DNA of 64,000 bases from Pseudomonadota bacterium (lineage in GTDB: Bacteria; Pseudomonadota; Alphaproteobacteria; Rhizobiales; Rhizobiaceae). The notes beneath the pieces were generated by a model that had not been told where the DNA came from, did no database searches, and worked only from the letters and a program-made list of their open reading frames with translations. The first letter of the stretch is position 1, and each line of letters begins with the position of its first letter. Where the stretch lies: assembly GCA_023390055.1 (NCBI GenBank), contig JAEWDP010000169.1, positions 18,031 to 82,030 on the forward strand, read 5' to 3'. The translations under genes were made by a program, and so were the position numbers. Positions 47,093-54,870 of the stretch are shown here, one piece after another.

Positions 47093-48298
47093 ATGATCAC
47101 CACCATGACAAAAGAACCACCTTTGAGCGGCATACGGGTTATCGAGCTTGCCAGGGTCCTTGCCGGCCCCTGGGCAGGACAGATGCTCGCCGACCTGGGG
47201 GCTGACGTTATCAAGGTGGAAAACCCCGACAACGGTGACGACACGCGTGCATGGGGACCGCCCTTCGTTGAAGGCAAGGACGCAGAAAACCTTTCAGCCG
47301 CCTATTATCATGCAACGAACCGCGGCAAGCGTTCGATTACCGTCGACCTGAAATCCAGAGAAGGTCAGGAGACCGTTCGCCGACTGGTAGCCACAGCCGA
47401 CGTCGTCATCGAAAACTTCAAGCTGGGCGGTTTGAAAAAATACGGCCTTGACTTTGAAAGCCTTCGGGCGATCAACCCGAAACTCATCTATTGCTCGATC
47501 ACCGGCTTTGGCCAGGACGGTCCCTATGCCAGTCTTGCGGGCTATGACTACATAGTACAGGGCATGTCGGGCTTCATGTCGATTACCGGTGAACCGGATG
47601 GACAGCCCATGAAGGCAGGTGTGGCCATCGCCGACATCTTTACCGGCATCTACGCCGTCTCCGCCATCCAGGCAGCACTCATTCATGCGATGAAAACCGG
47701 CGAAGGCCAACTGGTGGACATGGCCCTTCTCGACGTGATGTCGGCTGTTCTTGCCAACCAGAACATGAACTACCTTGTTTCAGGGACGGCTCCAAACCGG
47801 CTCGGCAATGCACATCCGAACATCAGTCCCTACGAGGTCATTCCGGTTTTGGACGGCCATATTATTCTGGCCATCGGAAATGACGGACAGTTTCGCCGCT
47901 TTTGCCACATCCTCGGAATTGAAAGCCTGGCCGACGATGAACGCTATTCAACCAACAAGGCCCGCGTCGCTCACCGTGACCAAGTCCGGCGTCTTCTGGT
48001 TGCCGAGACCGAAAAATGGCCGAAGTCCGATCTGCTCGCGGCTTGCGCCGACAATGCCGTTCCCGCGGGTCCCATCAACTCGATCGAAGACATGTTTGCT
48101 GACCCCCAGATCGAAGCCCGCGGCATGCGTGTCGACCTGAGCTGTGCGGATGGCACCGTCATTCCAGGTGTGAGAAGCCCGATCGTGCTGTCGAAGACGC
48201 CACTTACCTACACCCGACCGAGCCCAGGCCTCGGCGAACATACCGCCGAAATCCTGGCGGAACTGAAAGACATGGAAACGAGGGGAAAAGACCAATGA
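47093..48298 (+). CDS. Family III CoA-transferase (CaiB/formyl-CoA-transferase type)
   Basis: A 401-residue protein from ATG 47093 (RBS GAGGAAGG). Family features are RVIELARVLAGPWAGQMLAD, DVIKVENPDNGDD and GEGQLVDMALLDVM, where the Asp of VDMALLD is the catalytic carboxylate. The enzyme transfers CoA between an acyl-CoA and a free acid. It overlaps the ThDP-enzyme gene by 4 bases, suggesting a shared pathway: one enzyme would activate an organic acid and the other decarboxylate or ligate it. The substrate is unknown. Confidence 0.88.
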   Translation: MITTMTKEPPLSGIRVIELARVLAGPWAGQMLADLGADVIKVENPDNGDDTRAWGPPFVEGKDAENLSAAYYHATNRGKRSITVDLKSREGQETVRRLVATADVVIENFKLGGLKKYGLDFESLRAINPKLIYCSITGFGQDGPYASLAGYDYIVQGMSGFMSITGEPDGQPMKAGVAIADIFTGIYAVSAIQAALIHAMKTGEGQLVDMALLDVMSAVLANQNMNYLVSGTAPNRLGNAHPNISPYEVIPVLDGHIILAIGNDGQFRRFCHILGIESLADDERYSTNKARVAHRDQVRRLLVAETEKWPKSDLLAACADNAVPAGPINSIEDMFADPQIEARGMRVDLSCADGTVIPGVRSPIVLSKTPLTYTRPSPGLGEHTAEILAELKDMETRGKDQ

Positions 48299-49944
48299 AG
48301 ACTGGTGGTCAGCTGATCGTCGAGGCGTTGAAGGCAAACGGCGTCAAACAGATTTCCTGTGTGCCGGGAGAAAGCTATCTGGCGGTCCTCGATTCGCTTT
48401 ACGACAGCGGGATCGATGTTGTCGTCTGCCGCCAGGAAGGCGGAGCCGCAATGATGGCCGATTGCTGGGGACGTCTGACAGGAGAGCCCGGCATTTGCAT
48501 GGTCACCCGCGGGCCGGGCGCAACCAACGCATCAGCCGGGCTTCATGTCGCCAGGCAGGACTCCATCCCGATGATTCTCTTCATTGGCCAGGTGCAGCGC
48601 GATGCACGCGAGCGCGAAGCCTTTCAGGAAGTCGAATATCGGCGTGCCTTCACCGAATTTGCCAAGTGGGTCGGCGAAATTGACGATGCGCGACGTATTC
48701 CGGAATTCGTCACGCGCGCTTTTGCGGTCGCAACATCCGGCCGTCCAGGCCCGGTCGTTCTGACATTACCGGAAGACATGCTCGTAGACGAAGTCGAGGC
48801 GCCAATGGCGCAACCCTATATGCCCGTGGAGGCCCATCCTGGTCAAACCCAGATTGCCGCATTTGAACTCGCCCTGAAACAGGCGAAGAAACCCATGTTC
48901 ATCGTGGGTGGCACACGCTGGGGCGAAGAGGCCGTTGCGGATTTCAGGAACTTTGCCGAACGTTTTCAGGTCCCCGTCGGATGCTCCTTCCGCCGTCAGA
49001 TGCTGTTTGATCACAAAAGCCCGAGCTATGCGGGCGACGTCGGTATCGGCCTCAATCCATCGCTCGCAAACGAGATCAAACAGGCTGATCTTCTTGTCCT
49101 TCTTGGCGCCCGCATGTCGGAAATGCCGTCCTCGAGCTACACGCTGATCGACATCCCCTACCCTGCGCAGACACTCGTCCATATCTATCCCGATCCGCAA
49201 GAGCTTGGTCGGATGTACAGGCCGGATCTAGCAATCTGTTCTGCCCCGGCGCAATTTGCTGCGGCGCTAAAGACACTTGAAGCGCCATCTGCACCTACCT
49301 GGTCTACAAGAACCCGGGAAATGCATGATTCCTACATCAATTGGTCGACACCGCCGAGGACCGGGCCTGGTGACGTTCACATGGGTCCGATCATGGAGTG
49401 GCTTGAAGTCAATACACCGGACGATGCAATCTTCACGAATGGCGCCGGAAATTATGCAACCTGGGTTCACCGTTTCCATCGTTTCCGCAAGTACAACACC
49501 CAGGCCGCGCCGACTTCAGGTTCAATGGGGTACGGACTGCCGGCCGCGGTCGCTGCCAAGAAGCTCTTTCCCGAGCGTGAAGTCATCTGCTTTGCAGGCG
49601 ATGGCTGCTTCATGATGCATGGCCAGGAATTCATCACGGCGGTCCGTTACAACCTTCCGATCATTACCGTGCTTGTAAACAACGGAATCTACGGCACGAT
49701 CCGGATGCACCAGGAGCGTGATTATCCCGGCCGGGTCAGCGGCACCGACCTTGTCAATCCGGACTTCGTCGCCTTTGCCAAGGCCTATGGCGGCCATGGA
49801 GAACTGATTGAGAAGACGGCTGATTTTGCAGATGCCTTCGAGCGGTCACGTGCAAGCGGTAAACCGGCAATCATTGAAGTCAGGCTCGACCCGGAAGCGA
49901 TCACACCAGCCAGGACACTTACCCAGATCCGCCAGAAGGACTGA
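48295..49944 (+). CDS. Thiamine-diphosphate enzyme of the acetolactate-synthase-like family
   Basis: The protein has 549 residues. The ThDP activating glutamate is in CRQEGGAAMMAD, the N-terminal domain shows TRGPGATNASAGLHVARQDS, and the metal-binding GDGCFMMHGQEF is followed by VLVNNGIYGTI, the GDG-N26-NN signature. The long central domain is ALS-like (cofactor FAD position not conserved enough to call). Overlap with the CoA-transferase gene suggests joint function, as in oxalate, 2-oxoacid or hydroxyacyl-CoA chemistry, but the exact reaction is not determined. Confidence 0.82.
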   Translation: MKTGGQLIVEALKANGVKQISCVPGESYLAVLDSLYDSGIDVVVCRQEGGAAMMADCWGRLTGEPGICMVTRGPGATNASAGLHVARQDSIPMILFIGQVQRDAREREAFQEVEYRRAFTEFAKWVGEIDDARRIPEFVTRAFAVATSGRPGPVVLTLPEDMLVDEVEAPMAQPYMPVEAHPGQTQIAAFELALKQAKKPMFIVGGTRWGEEAVADFRNFAERFQVPVGCSFRRQMLFDHKSPSYAGDVGIGLNPSLANEIKQADLLVLLGARMSEMPSSSYTLIDIPYPAQTLVHIYPDPQELGRMYRPDLAICSAPAQFAAALKTLEAPSAPTWSTRTREMHDSYINWSTPPRTGPGDVHMGPIMEWLEVNTPDDAIFTNGAGNYATWVHRFHRFRKYNTQAAPTSGSMGYGLPAAVAAKKLFPEREVICFAGDGCFMMHGQEFITAVRYNLPIITVLVNNGIYGTIRMHQERDYPGRVSGTDLVNPDFVAFAKAYGGHGELIEKTADFADAFERSRASGKPAIIEVRLDPEAITPARTLTQIRQKD

Positions 49945-50084
49945 ACGCCGACAACGGTGAGACACGTCGGTTCTATTCCGTTGGCAAACGCCACAGGATA
50001 GATTCATCGCGTATCCTCCCAAGCGAGGCTTGCGGCAATCCCTTGGCGAGCCCGGCGCTACGCCGTTCATCCGAAGAGTTTGGC

Positions 50085-50125
50085 CCGGGCGCCCACGGTC
50101 CATCAGAATGGAACGCCCGGTTTTT
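50085..50125 (+). terminator. Intrinsic terminator of the exporter/CoA-transferase/ThDP operon
   Basis: CCGGGCG (50085-50091) pairs with CGCCCGG (50114-50120) around a 22-base loop, and five T follow. It lies about 140 bases after the ThDP enzyme and just before the leftward DUF982 gene, so it separates the two transcription units. Confidence 0.7.
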
Positions 50126-50143
50126 GACAGGGGACACACCCCA

Positions 50144-50446
50144 TCAACACACGTGTGGATCCCTGGTGCTCAGCGCGTGTGAAGAGACGACCACGCCGGT
50201 TTCAGAAGCCAGAAGATCGTGTTTTTCGGCATATTTGACGAACAGGCCGCGGGCTGTCTCCACGTCTATTTCTCCGCGAAGTGCAGCACCGCAAGCTTTC
50301 AGCGCTACTGCATGGGCGTTGTCTCTAAGGGAGACGGGCCACTCGACAAGATGTCGATAGGCATCCATGACGCTGCGGACGTGAGCCGGGAAACCGAGGC
50401 CCACGAGAATAAGTACGGGCTTCTTGAACATATCGGGCTTCATCAT
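50144..50446 (-). CDS. DUF982 family protein
   Basis: About 100 residues. The family, largely restricted to rhizobia, shows the ATG 50446 start (KPDMFKKPVLI), a central WPVSLRDNAHAVALKACGAAL and an ALRGEIDVETARGLFVKYA tail. The AAAGGAG ribosome binding site lies 3 bases before the chosen ATG. It is 67 bases downstream of hsp20, on the same strand, and may be heat-co-expressed. The molecular function of DUF982 is unknown. Confidence 0.85.
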   Translation of the reverse strand: MMKPDMFKKPVLILVGLGFPAHVRSVMDAYRHLVEWPVSLRDNAHAVALKACGAALRGEIDVETARGLFVKYAEKHDLLASETGVVVSSHALSTRDPHVC

Positions 50447-50513
50447 AGTCTCCTTTCCTACCCGGGTGTTGACGGGCGCCGTCATGGCGGCGCCCGTTCC
50501 ATAGAACGACGTA

Positions 50514-50984
50514 CTACGCGACGTCTCGCGCTTCGATCGTCACTGGACCGGCGTCCGAAGCGGAACTCGACTGGATGGGAATTTTTCTGGGTTTCAATGC
50601 TTCAGGGATCTCACGGACCATATCGATGGAAAGAAGACCGCCGCTCAACTCAGCGCTGCCTACCCTGACATGGTCGTCGAGTTCGAAGCGGTGTTCGAAC
50701 GGCCTGTCTGAAATGCCGCGATGCAGGTAACCTTCTTCTGACACCTCACGTTTCTTGCCGACAACGATCAAAAGATTGGACTGGAAAGTAATATCGAGGT
50801 CATCTTGCTCAAAGCCAACAACAGCAATGGAGATCCGGTAGCTTTCCTCGCCAGTTTTGACAATATCGTATGGCGGCCAGTCGCTGACGGGACGAGAGCG
50901 CTGGGTGTTTTCCAGAAGATCGAAGACCCGGTCGAAACCGATGCTTGACCGAAACAGTGGTGTGTAATCGTATGATGTTGCCAT
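50514..50984 (-). CDS. Small heat-shock protein (Hsp20/IbpA-like)
   Basis: A 156-residue alpha-crystallin-type chaperone. The alpha-crystallin core lies about residues 40-125 (YRISIAVVGFEQDDLDITFQ, EGYLHRGISDRPFEHRFELDD), and a C-terminal I-x-I motif (KIPIQ) is present. Two ATGs lie 6 bases apart. The first (50990) is only 2 bases after the AGGAGG site and the second (50984) is 8, so 50984 is preferred. A ROSE-type thermometer covers the ribosome binding site. Confidence 0.92.
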   Translation of the reverse strand: MATSYDYTPLFRSSIGFDRVFDLLENTQRSRPVSDWPPYDIVKTGEESYRISIAVVGFEQDDLDITFQSNLLIVVGKKREVSEEGYLHRGISDRPFEHRFELDDHVRVGSAELSGGLLSIDMVREIPEALKPRKIPIQSSSASDAGPVTIEARDVA

Positions 50985-50986
50985 AG

Positions 50987-51090
50987 CCATATCCTCCTTG
51001 AAGCAACATGGTCACGAAAGCGCGCGACAAGACGCTTTTAGCAGTGCCAACCCTGTCAACAGCGACTGGCGCGGATCAATTTGGTTTCTC
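50987..51090 (-). promoter_or_regulatory. ROSE-type RNA thermometer in the hsp20 leader
   Basis: The final hairpin at 50987-51011 (− strand) has CCAT pairing with ATGG, and the U-U-G-C-U segment pairs with the A-G-G-A-G-G Shine-Dalgarno sequence with one bulged G, as in the well-known ROSE elements of rhizobial small heat-shock genes. At low temperature the ribosome binding site is buried; heating opens it. Only this terminal hairpin was checked base by base; the boundary at 51090 is approximate. Confidence 0.8.
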
Positions 51091-51107
51091 GTATTTTCAG
51101 TTTCAAG
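51078..51107 (-). promoter_or_regulatory. Possible heat-shock (RpoH-type) promoter for hsp20
   Basis: Reading on the − strand, CTTGAAA (51101-51107) is followed after 16 bases by CCAAATT (51078-51084). CTTGAAA is the sigma-32-type −35 consensus; the −10 match is weak. It would place the start just upstream of the ROSE element. Confidence 0.35.
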
Positions 51108-51391
51108 GGAGGTGGTCGAAAATAAGTAACGGGCTTTTCAGTGGGTTGCCAACAACGGGCGGCTGCGGGTCAGGCATTGGCCATCAGGCATGAAAACGGG
51201 CGATGGCAGCCCCAGGAACAGTGCGCCGAACATCTTAGAAAGTGAAGGCTGCCCATGCATGCAGTGCTGACGATCTCACTGTTCATACATAAAACCGCGT
51301 TGACCTTTCATCATGCCTCAAATCCCAAGATGACCCTGCCTATATGAATGTATAAATTGCTCACAACTGCCAACCATGACAGGAGATGTGT

Positions 51392-52312
51392 ATGAGCCAA
51401 GACCCATACGAACTTCTGGGCGTAGAACGAAATTCGTCGCAGAAGGAAATCCAGTCTGCATTCCGCAAACTGGCCAAGAAGCTCCATCCAGACTTGAACC
51501 CCGGCGATCAGCATGCCGAAACCAGGTTCAAACAAATTTCGACGGCTTACGAACTCTTGAGCAATGAGGAAAAGCGCGCGCGCTTCGACCGTGGCGAGAT
51601 TGATATGACAGGCGCTGAACAGGCGTCACGACATTATTATCGCGATTACGCCTCGGCCGATCCTGACCAGCCTTATTACCACGGCGGCGGTTTTTCCGAC
51701 TTTGGCGATGCCGATGATATATTTGCGAACTTTTTCTCGCAACGCGCCAGAACTGGCGGCAGTCCACCGTTTCAAGCTGCTGGACGCGACCGTCAATTTT
51801 CAATGGAGGTTGATTTTCTAGATGCAGTGAACGGCGCCAAATCCCAGATCAGACTGCCTGAAGGTCCGGCGCTCGAAGTGCGCATTCCTCCGGGTACACG
51901 TGACGGCCAGACACTGAGGCTGCGGGCAAAGGGAGAAGCCGGGCTAGGCGGCGCTCCAGCCGGCGACGCACTGATCAAGGTTGTCGTGCGACCTCACCGT
52001 TTTTTCAAGCGGGACGGAGACGACATCACCCTGGAACTGCCGGTAACGGTCAAAGAAGCGGTGCTCGGCGGCAAGGTCCGCGTCCCCACGCCGTCTGGCC
52101 CCGTCGACCTCGAACTGCCCCCGAATTCCAGCAGCGGCAAGGTATTGCGCATCAAGGAGAAGGGCGTGCGGCGCACAAATGGCAGATCCGGCGACTTCTA
52201 CGTGACTGTGAAGATCGTTCTCCCGCCTCGGCCGGACGAGGAGCTAATCAATTTCGTGAAACATTGGAACTCAGGAACGGTGCAAAACCCGAGACAGTAC
52301 ATGGAGGCCTGA
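51392..52312 (+). CDS. cbpA: CbpA, DnaJ-type co-chaperone
   Basis: About 306 residues. The J-domain shows DPYELLGVERNSSQKEIQ, the KKLHPDLNPGDQ (HPD motif) and RFKQISTAYELL. A glycine/phenylalanine region leads to C-terminal substrate-binding domains with EVRIPPGTRDGQTLRLRAKG. It stimulates DnaK and binds curved DNA. ATG 51392 is chosen since the AGGAG site is 6 bases upstream. CCTATAT at 51339-51345 resembles an alphaproteobacterial RpoH −10. It is followed by cbpM. Confidence 0.92.
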   Translation: MSQDPYELLGVERNSSQKEIQSAFRKLAKKLHPDLNPGDQHAETRFKQISTAYELLSNEEKRARFDRGEIDMTGAEQASRHYYRDYASADPDQPYYHGGGFSDFGDADDIFANFFSQRARTGGSPPFQAAGRDRQFSMEVDFLDAVNGAKSQIRLPEGPALEVRIPPGTRDGQTLRLRAKGEAGLGGAPAGDALIKVVVRPHRFFKRDGDDITLELPVTVKEAVLGGKVRVPTPSGPVDLELPPNSSSGKVLRIKEKGVRRTNGRSGDFYVTVKIVLPPRPDEELINFVKHWNSGTVQNPRQYMEA

Positions 52313-52314
52313 CC

Positions 52315-52641
52315 ATGAACGATTACGAATTCCGCGATTACCTCAAAATCGAAGCGACAGAGCTCGATATGTGGATCCGGCAGGGTTGGCTGGTACCGAG
52401 AACTTCGAACGACCAGCGGAGTTTTCAGGATGTAGATCTTGCTCGCGCTCTGCTAATCATGGACCTGACGCGCGGTATGGGTGTGAACGAAGCAGGAGTT
52501 GATATCGTCATGGATTTGATTGACCAGCTTCACAGCCTGCGCGGCACGCTGCGCGACATCATGACAGTCGTCACTCGGGAAGACAGTGCTGTCCAGCAGC
52601 GTTTGATCGCTGCACTCCACAAATTTCACGCGGATCATTGA
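52315..52641 (+). CDS. cbpM: CbpM, modulator of CbpA
   Basis: A 108-residue protein that follows cbpA after 2 bases. Its N-terminal half resembles a MerR-like helix-turn-helix (RDYLKIEATELDMWIRQGW) and its C-terminal half is a helical CbpA-binding segment (LIDQLHSLRGTLRDIM). CbpM inhibits CbpA by binding its J-domain. The chosen ATG at 52315 follows the cbpA stop directly. Confidence 0.88.
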   Translation: MNDYEFRDYLKIEATELDMWIRQGWLVPRTSNDQRSFQDVDLARALLIMDLTRGMGVNEAGVDIVMDLIDQLHSLRGTLRDIMTVVTREDSAVQQRLIAALHKFHADH

Positions 52642-53330
52642 GTTGTACGCAGGCGGAGTTGAAAGAGCATTGTTTCAATCCCGTTACCAAACCTGGGCGA
52701 CAGGTTGAAATCGTGCGACCGGATAGGCCACGCAACTTGAACAAATGGTCATTGCGACGCCGGTTGGGCTCCACCCGGCATTGATGGCTGCAGCGGGTGG
52801 ATGAAACGGTCCACCAAGATATGCAGGAAACCATGTGCCAGGATTGAACCTTGCCAGAGATTGCTGGCAGGACCATCAAAATCAGCGGCATACGCAGGGC
52901 ATGTCTACATCCTTCAGCATTATGCTCCAGATCCACTGAAAGCGCATACTTCGAATCGAAATATAGCAGTCGTCCCGTCAACCTTGATGCACACAGGCGA
53001 GATCAAATGATACGTAGATAGCGGCTGACATTTCCTGTTATGCACCAGGGTGTTAACACCAATATTGCCGCGTTCTAATATTTTCACTTTCGCCTCTTGA
53101 AATCAGGAAATCACAGAACCAGATCGTTTGCGCAAAAAGCGAAATGGAAGTTCGTCCGCCCCGGCTGGTCATCCGGTCGGGACCAAACGATTGTTTCAGT
53201 TGCTAGCCTGTAGGAGGAAAATAGACCTTTTTCCTTAAGCATCCACAATCCAAGCATATTGGTCTGTAGCGGTCTGGATCCTGCCGTTTCGGATAGGCCA
53301 CCGCTTCCCCTAGTAATGATGGTTAAGACG
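52642..53330. other. Long stretch without a convincing gene
   Basis: Nearly 700 bases between cbpM and the next small gene. A − frame at 52571-52981 has partly protein-like stretches but no family, no ribosome binding site and overlaps cbpM, so it is not called. A promoter for the downstream gene must lie here but could not be assigned. Confidence 0.4.
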
Positions 53331-53615
53331 ATGATTAAGCATTCGACGGCTCCATTCCACCTTCTTGACCTGGACATCTGCCAGCGCGTTTTCGATGAGA
53401 TCCTGGCAACATCCGGAACCGACAAGTCAACCGAAGAAGGAGAACGCATCGCGGCAATTCTGGTTGAGTGTTACCGACAGGGAGTTCACGATCCCGTTCA
53501 ACTGAAGACGATGGTTCGGGCGGCAAGAGGACTGTTCGAGGACAATACGGGCAGCCGGGCCGACGAAAGCCTGCAATCGCATCCACCAATTTTACCGCGG
53601 TCAGGACCAAGATGA
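53331..53615 (+). CDS. Conserved-looking small protein of unknown function
   Basis: About 94 residues from ATG 53331; ATGs at 53316 and 53319 would add five or four residues. The composition is amphipathic and helical (APFHLLDLDICQRVFDEILA, EEGERIAAILVECYRQGVHD), ending in a polar tail. The sequence looks like real protein and resembles small rhizobial proteins of unknown function, but no named family is recognised. It lies just before the glycosyltransferase gene in a stress-related block. Confidence 0.6.
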   Translation: MIKHSTAPFHLLDLDICQRVFDEILATSGTDKSTEEGERIAAILVECYRQGVHDPVQLKTMVRAARGLFEDNTGSRADESLQSHPPILPRSGPR

Positions 53616-53765
53616 AGAAGACGGTAGCACCCTTGAACACCGATTAACGAAGGAGAACGATCCGGCAGCCACAGAGAGCCAATTCTCAAGCCGACTGAAC
53701 GGTTGCGTGGCCGACGAAGACGCAGCCAGAATTCTTGCCGACAATTCGTGTTTTGGAGGTATGCG

Positions 53766-54857
53766 ATGAAGATCGCCCAGATTGCACCCCTCGCCGAACG
53801 CGTTCCACCGCTATATTATGGTGGTACAGAGCGAATAGTTTCCTTTCTGACGGAGGAACTTGTTGGCCGAGGCCATAATGTGACGTTATTTGCGAGCGGC
53901 GATGCCATCACATCTGCCAAACTCGTGCCGTGTTGCGACACTGCGCTGCGACTTGATCCTTCCACCAAGAACGACTTGCCATCCCTGATCGTAATGCTGG
54001 AGGAGGTTCGACAGCGAGCGCATGAATTTGACATTCTACACTTTCATATCGACCTTTTGCACTTCCCGATGATCCGCGATTTCTCCAATCGCACAGTTAC
54101 GACCGTGCACGGTCGGCTCGACCTGCCAGAGCTCAAGCCCTTCTATCAGGCATTTCCGGACATTCCACTGGTATCGATCTCCAATGATCAACGTCGACCC
54201 ATGCCCCCCGTGAACTGGTTGGGAACCATCTATCACGGCTTGCCGGTAAACCTGCTTCCCTTCACAGAAAGGCCGGAGGGAAACTATCTTGCGTTTCTTG
54301 GACGGATATCACCAGAGAAGCGACCTGATCGAGCTATCCAGATTGCCGCAAGGACCGGCATGCACCTGAAGATCGCTGCCAAGATTGACGACGTTGACAG
54401 AGCCTACTGGGAGACAGTGATCGAGCCAATGGTAAACTGCAATCCGAATGTGGAATTCATAGGTGAAATCAACGAGGAGCAGAAGGCTGGTTTCCTGGGC
54501 AATGCTGGCGCACTGCTTTTCCCCGTCGACTGGCCCGAGCCTTTCGGACTGGTGATGATTGAGGCAATGGCATGCGGCACTCCGATAATCGCCTTTCGCT
54601 CCGGTTCTGTACCGGAGGTCATAGACGATGGCGCTTCGGGCATCATTGTCGATAGCGTAACGGAGGCGGCCGAGAACGTGGAATGGGCGTTGCGTCTAGA
54701 CCGTCGCCAGGTCCGAGCCACGTTCGAAAAGCGCTTCAGCGCAGAACGGATGGCGCAAGACTACCTTGACATCTACCGCAGCCTGCCCGGTGCCTGCGCG
54801 AACGCGACGGATCTGCCGCGTGCAACCGGCGCGTCTTTCGGCCTTCAGGTGGCTTGA
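53766..54857 (+). CDS. Family 4 glycosyltransferase
   Basis: A 363-residue GT-B enzyme from ATG 53766. It begins with the donor-domain pattern KIAQIAPLAERVPPLYYGGT, and the catalytic-base E-x7-E motif reads EPFGLVMIEAMACGTP around residue 260. A FLGRISPEKRPDRAI segment starts the second half. It transfers a sugar from a nucleotide donor to an unknown acceptor. The ribosome binding site GGAGGT lies about 7 bases upstream. It is followed by a debranching-type glycosidase 13 bases later, so the pair probably belongs to one glycan pathway. Confidence 0.85.
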   Translation: MKIAQIAPLAERVPPLYYGGTERIVSFLTEELVGRGHNVTLFASGDAITSAKLVPCCDTALRLDPSTKNDLPSLIVMLEEVRQRAHEFDILHFHIDLLHFPMIRDFSNRTVTTVHGRLDLPELKPFYQAFPDIPLVSISNDQRRPMPPVNWLGTIYHGLPVNLLPFTERPEGNYLAFLGRISPEKRPDRAIQIAARTGMHLKIAAKIDDVDRAYWETVIEPMVNCNPNVEFIGEINEEQKAGFLGNAGALLFPVDWPEPFGLVMIEAMACGTPIIAFRSGSVPEVIDDGASGIIVDSVTEAAENVEWALRLDRRQVRATFEKRFSAERMAQDYLDIYRSLPGACANATDLPRATGASFGLQVA

Positions 54858-54870
54858 ATTCGGGGGGCCT

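Noticed and set aside
52571..52981. 136-codon − frame after cbpM
   Set aside because: It overlaps cbpM, lacks a ribosome binding site and has no recognisable domain.
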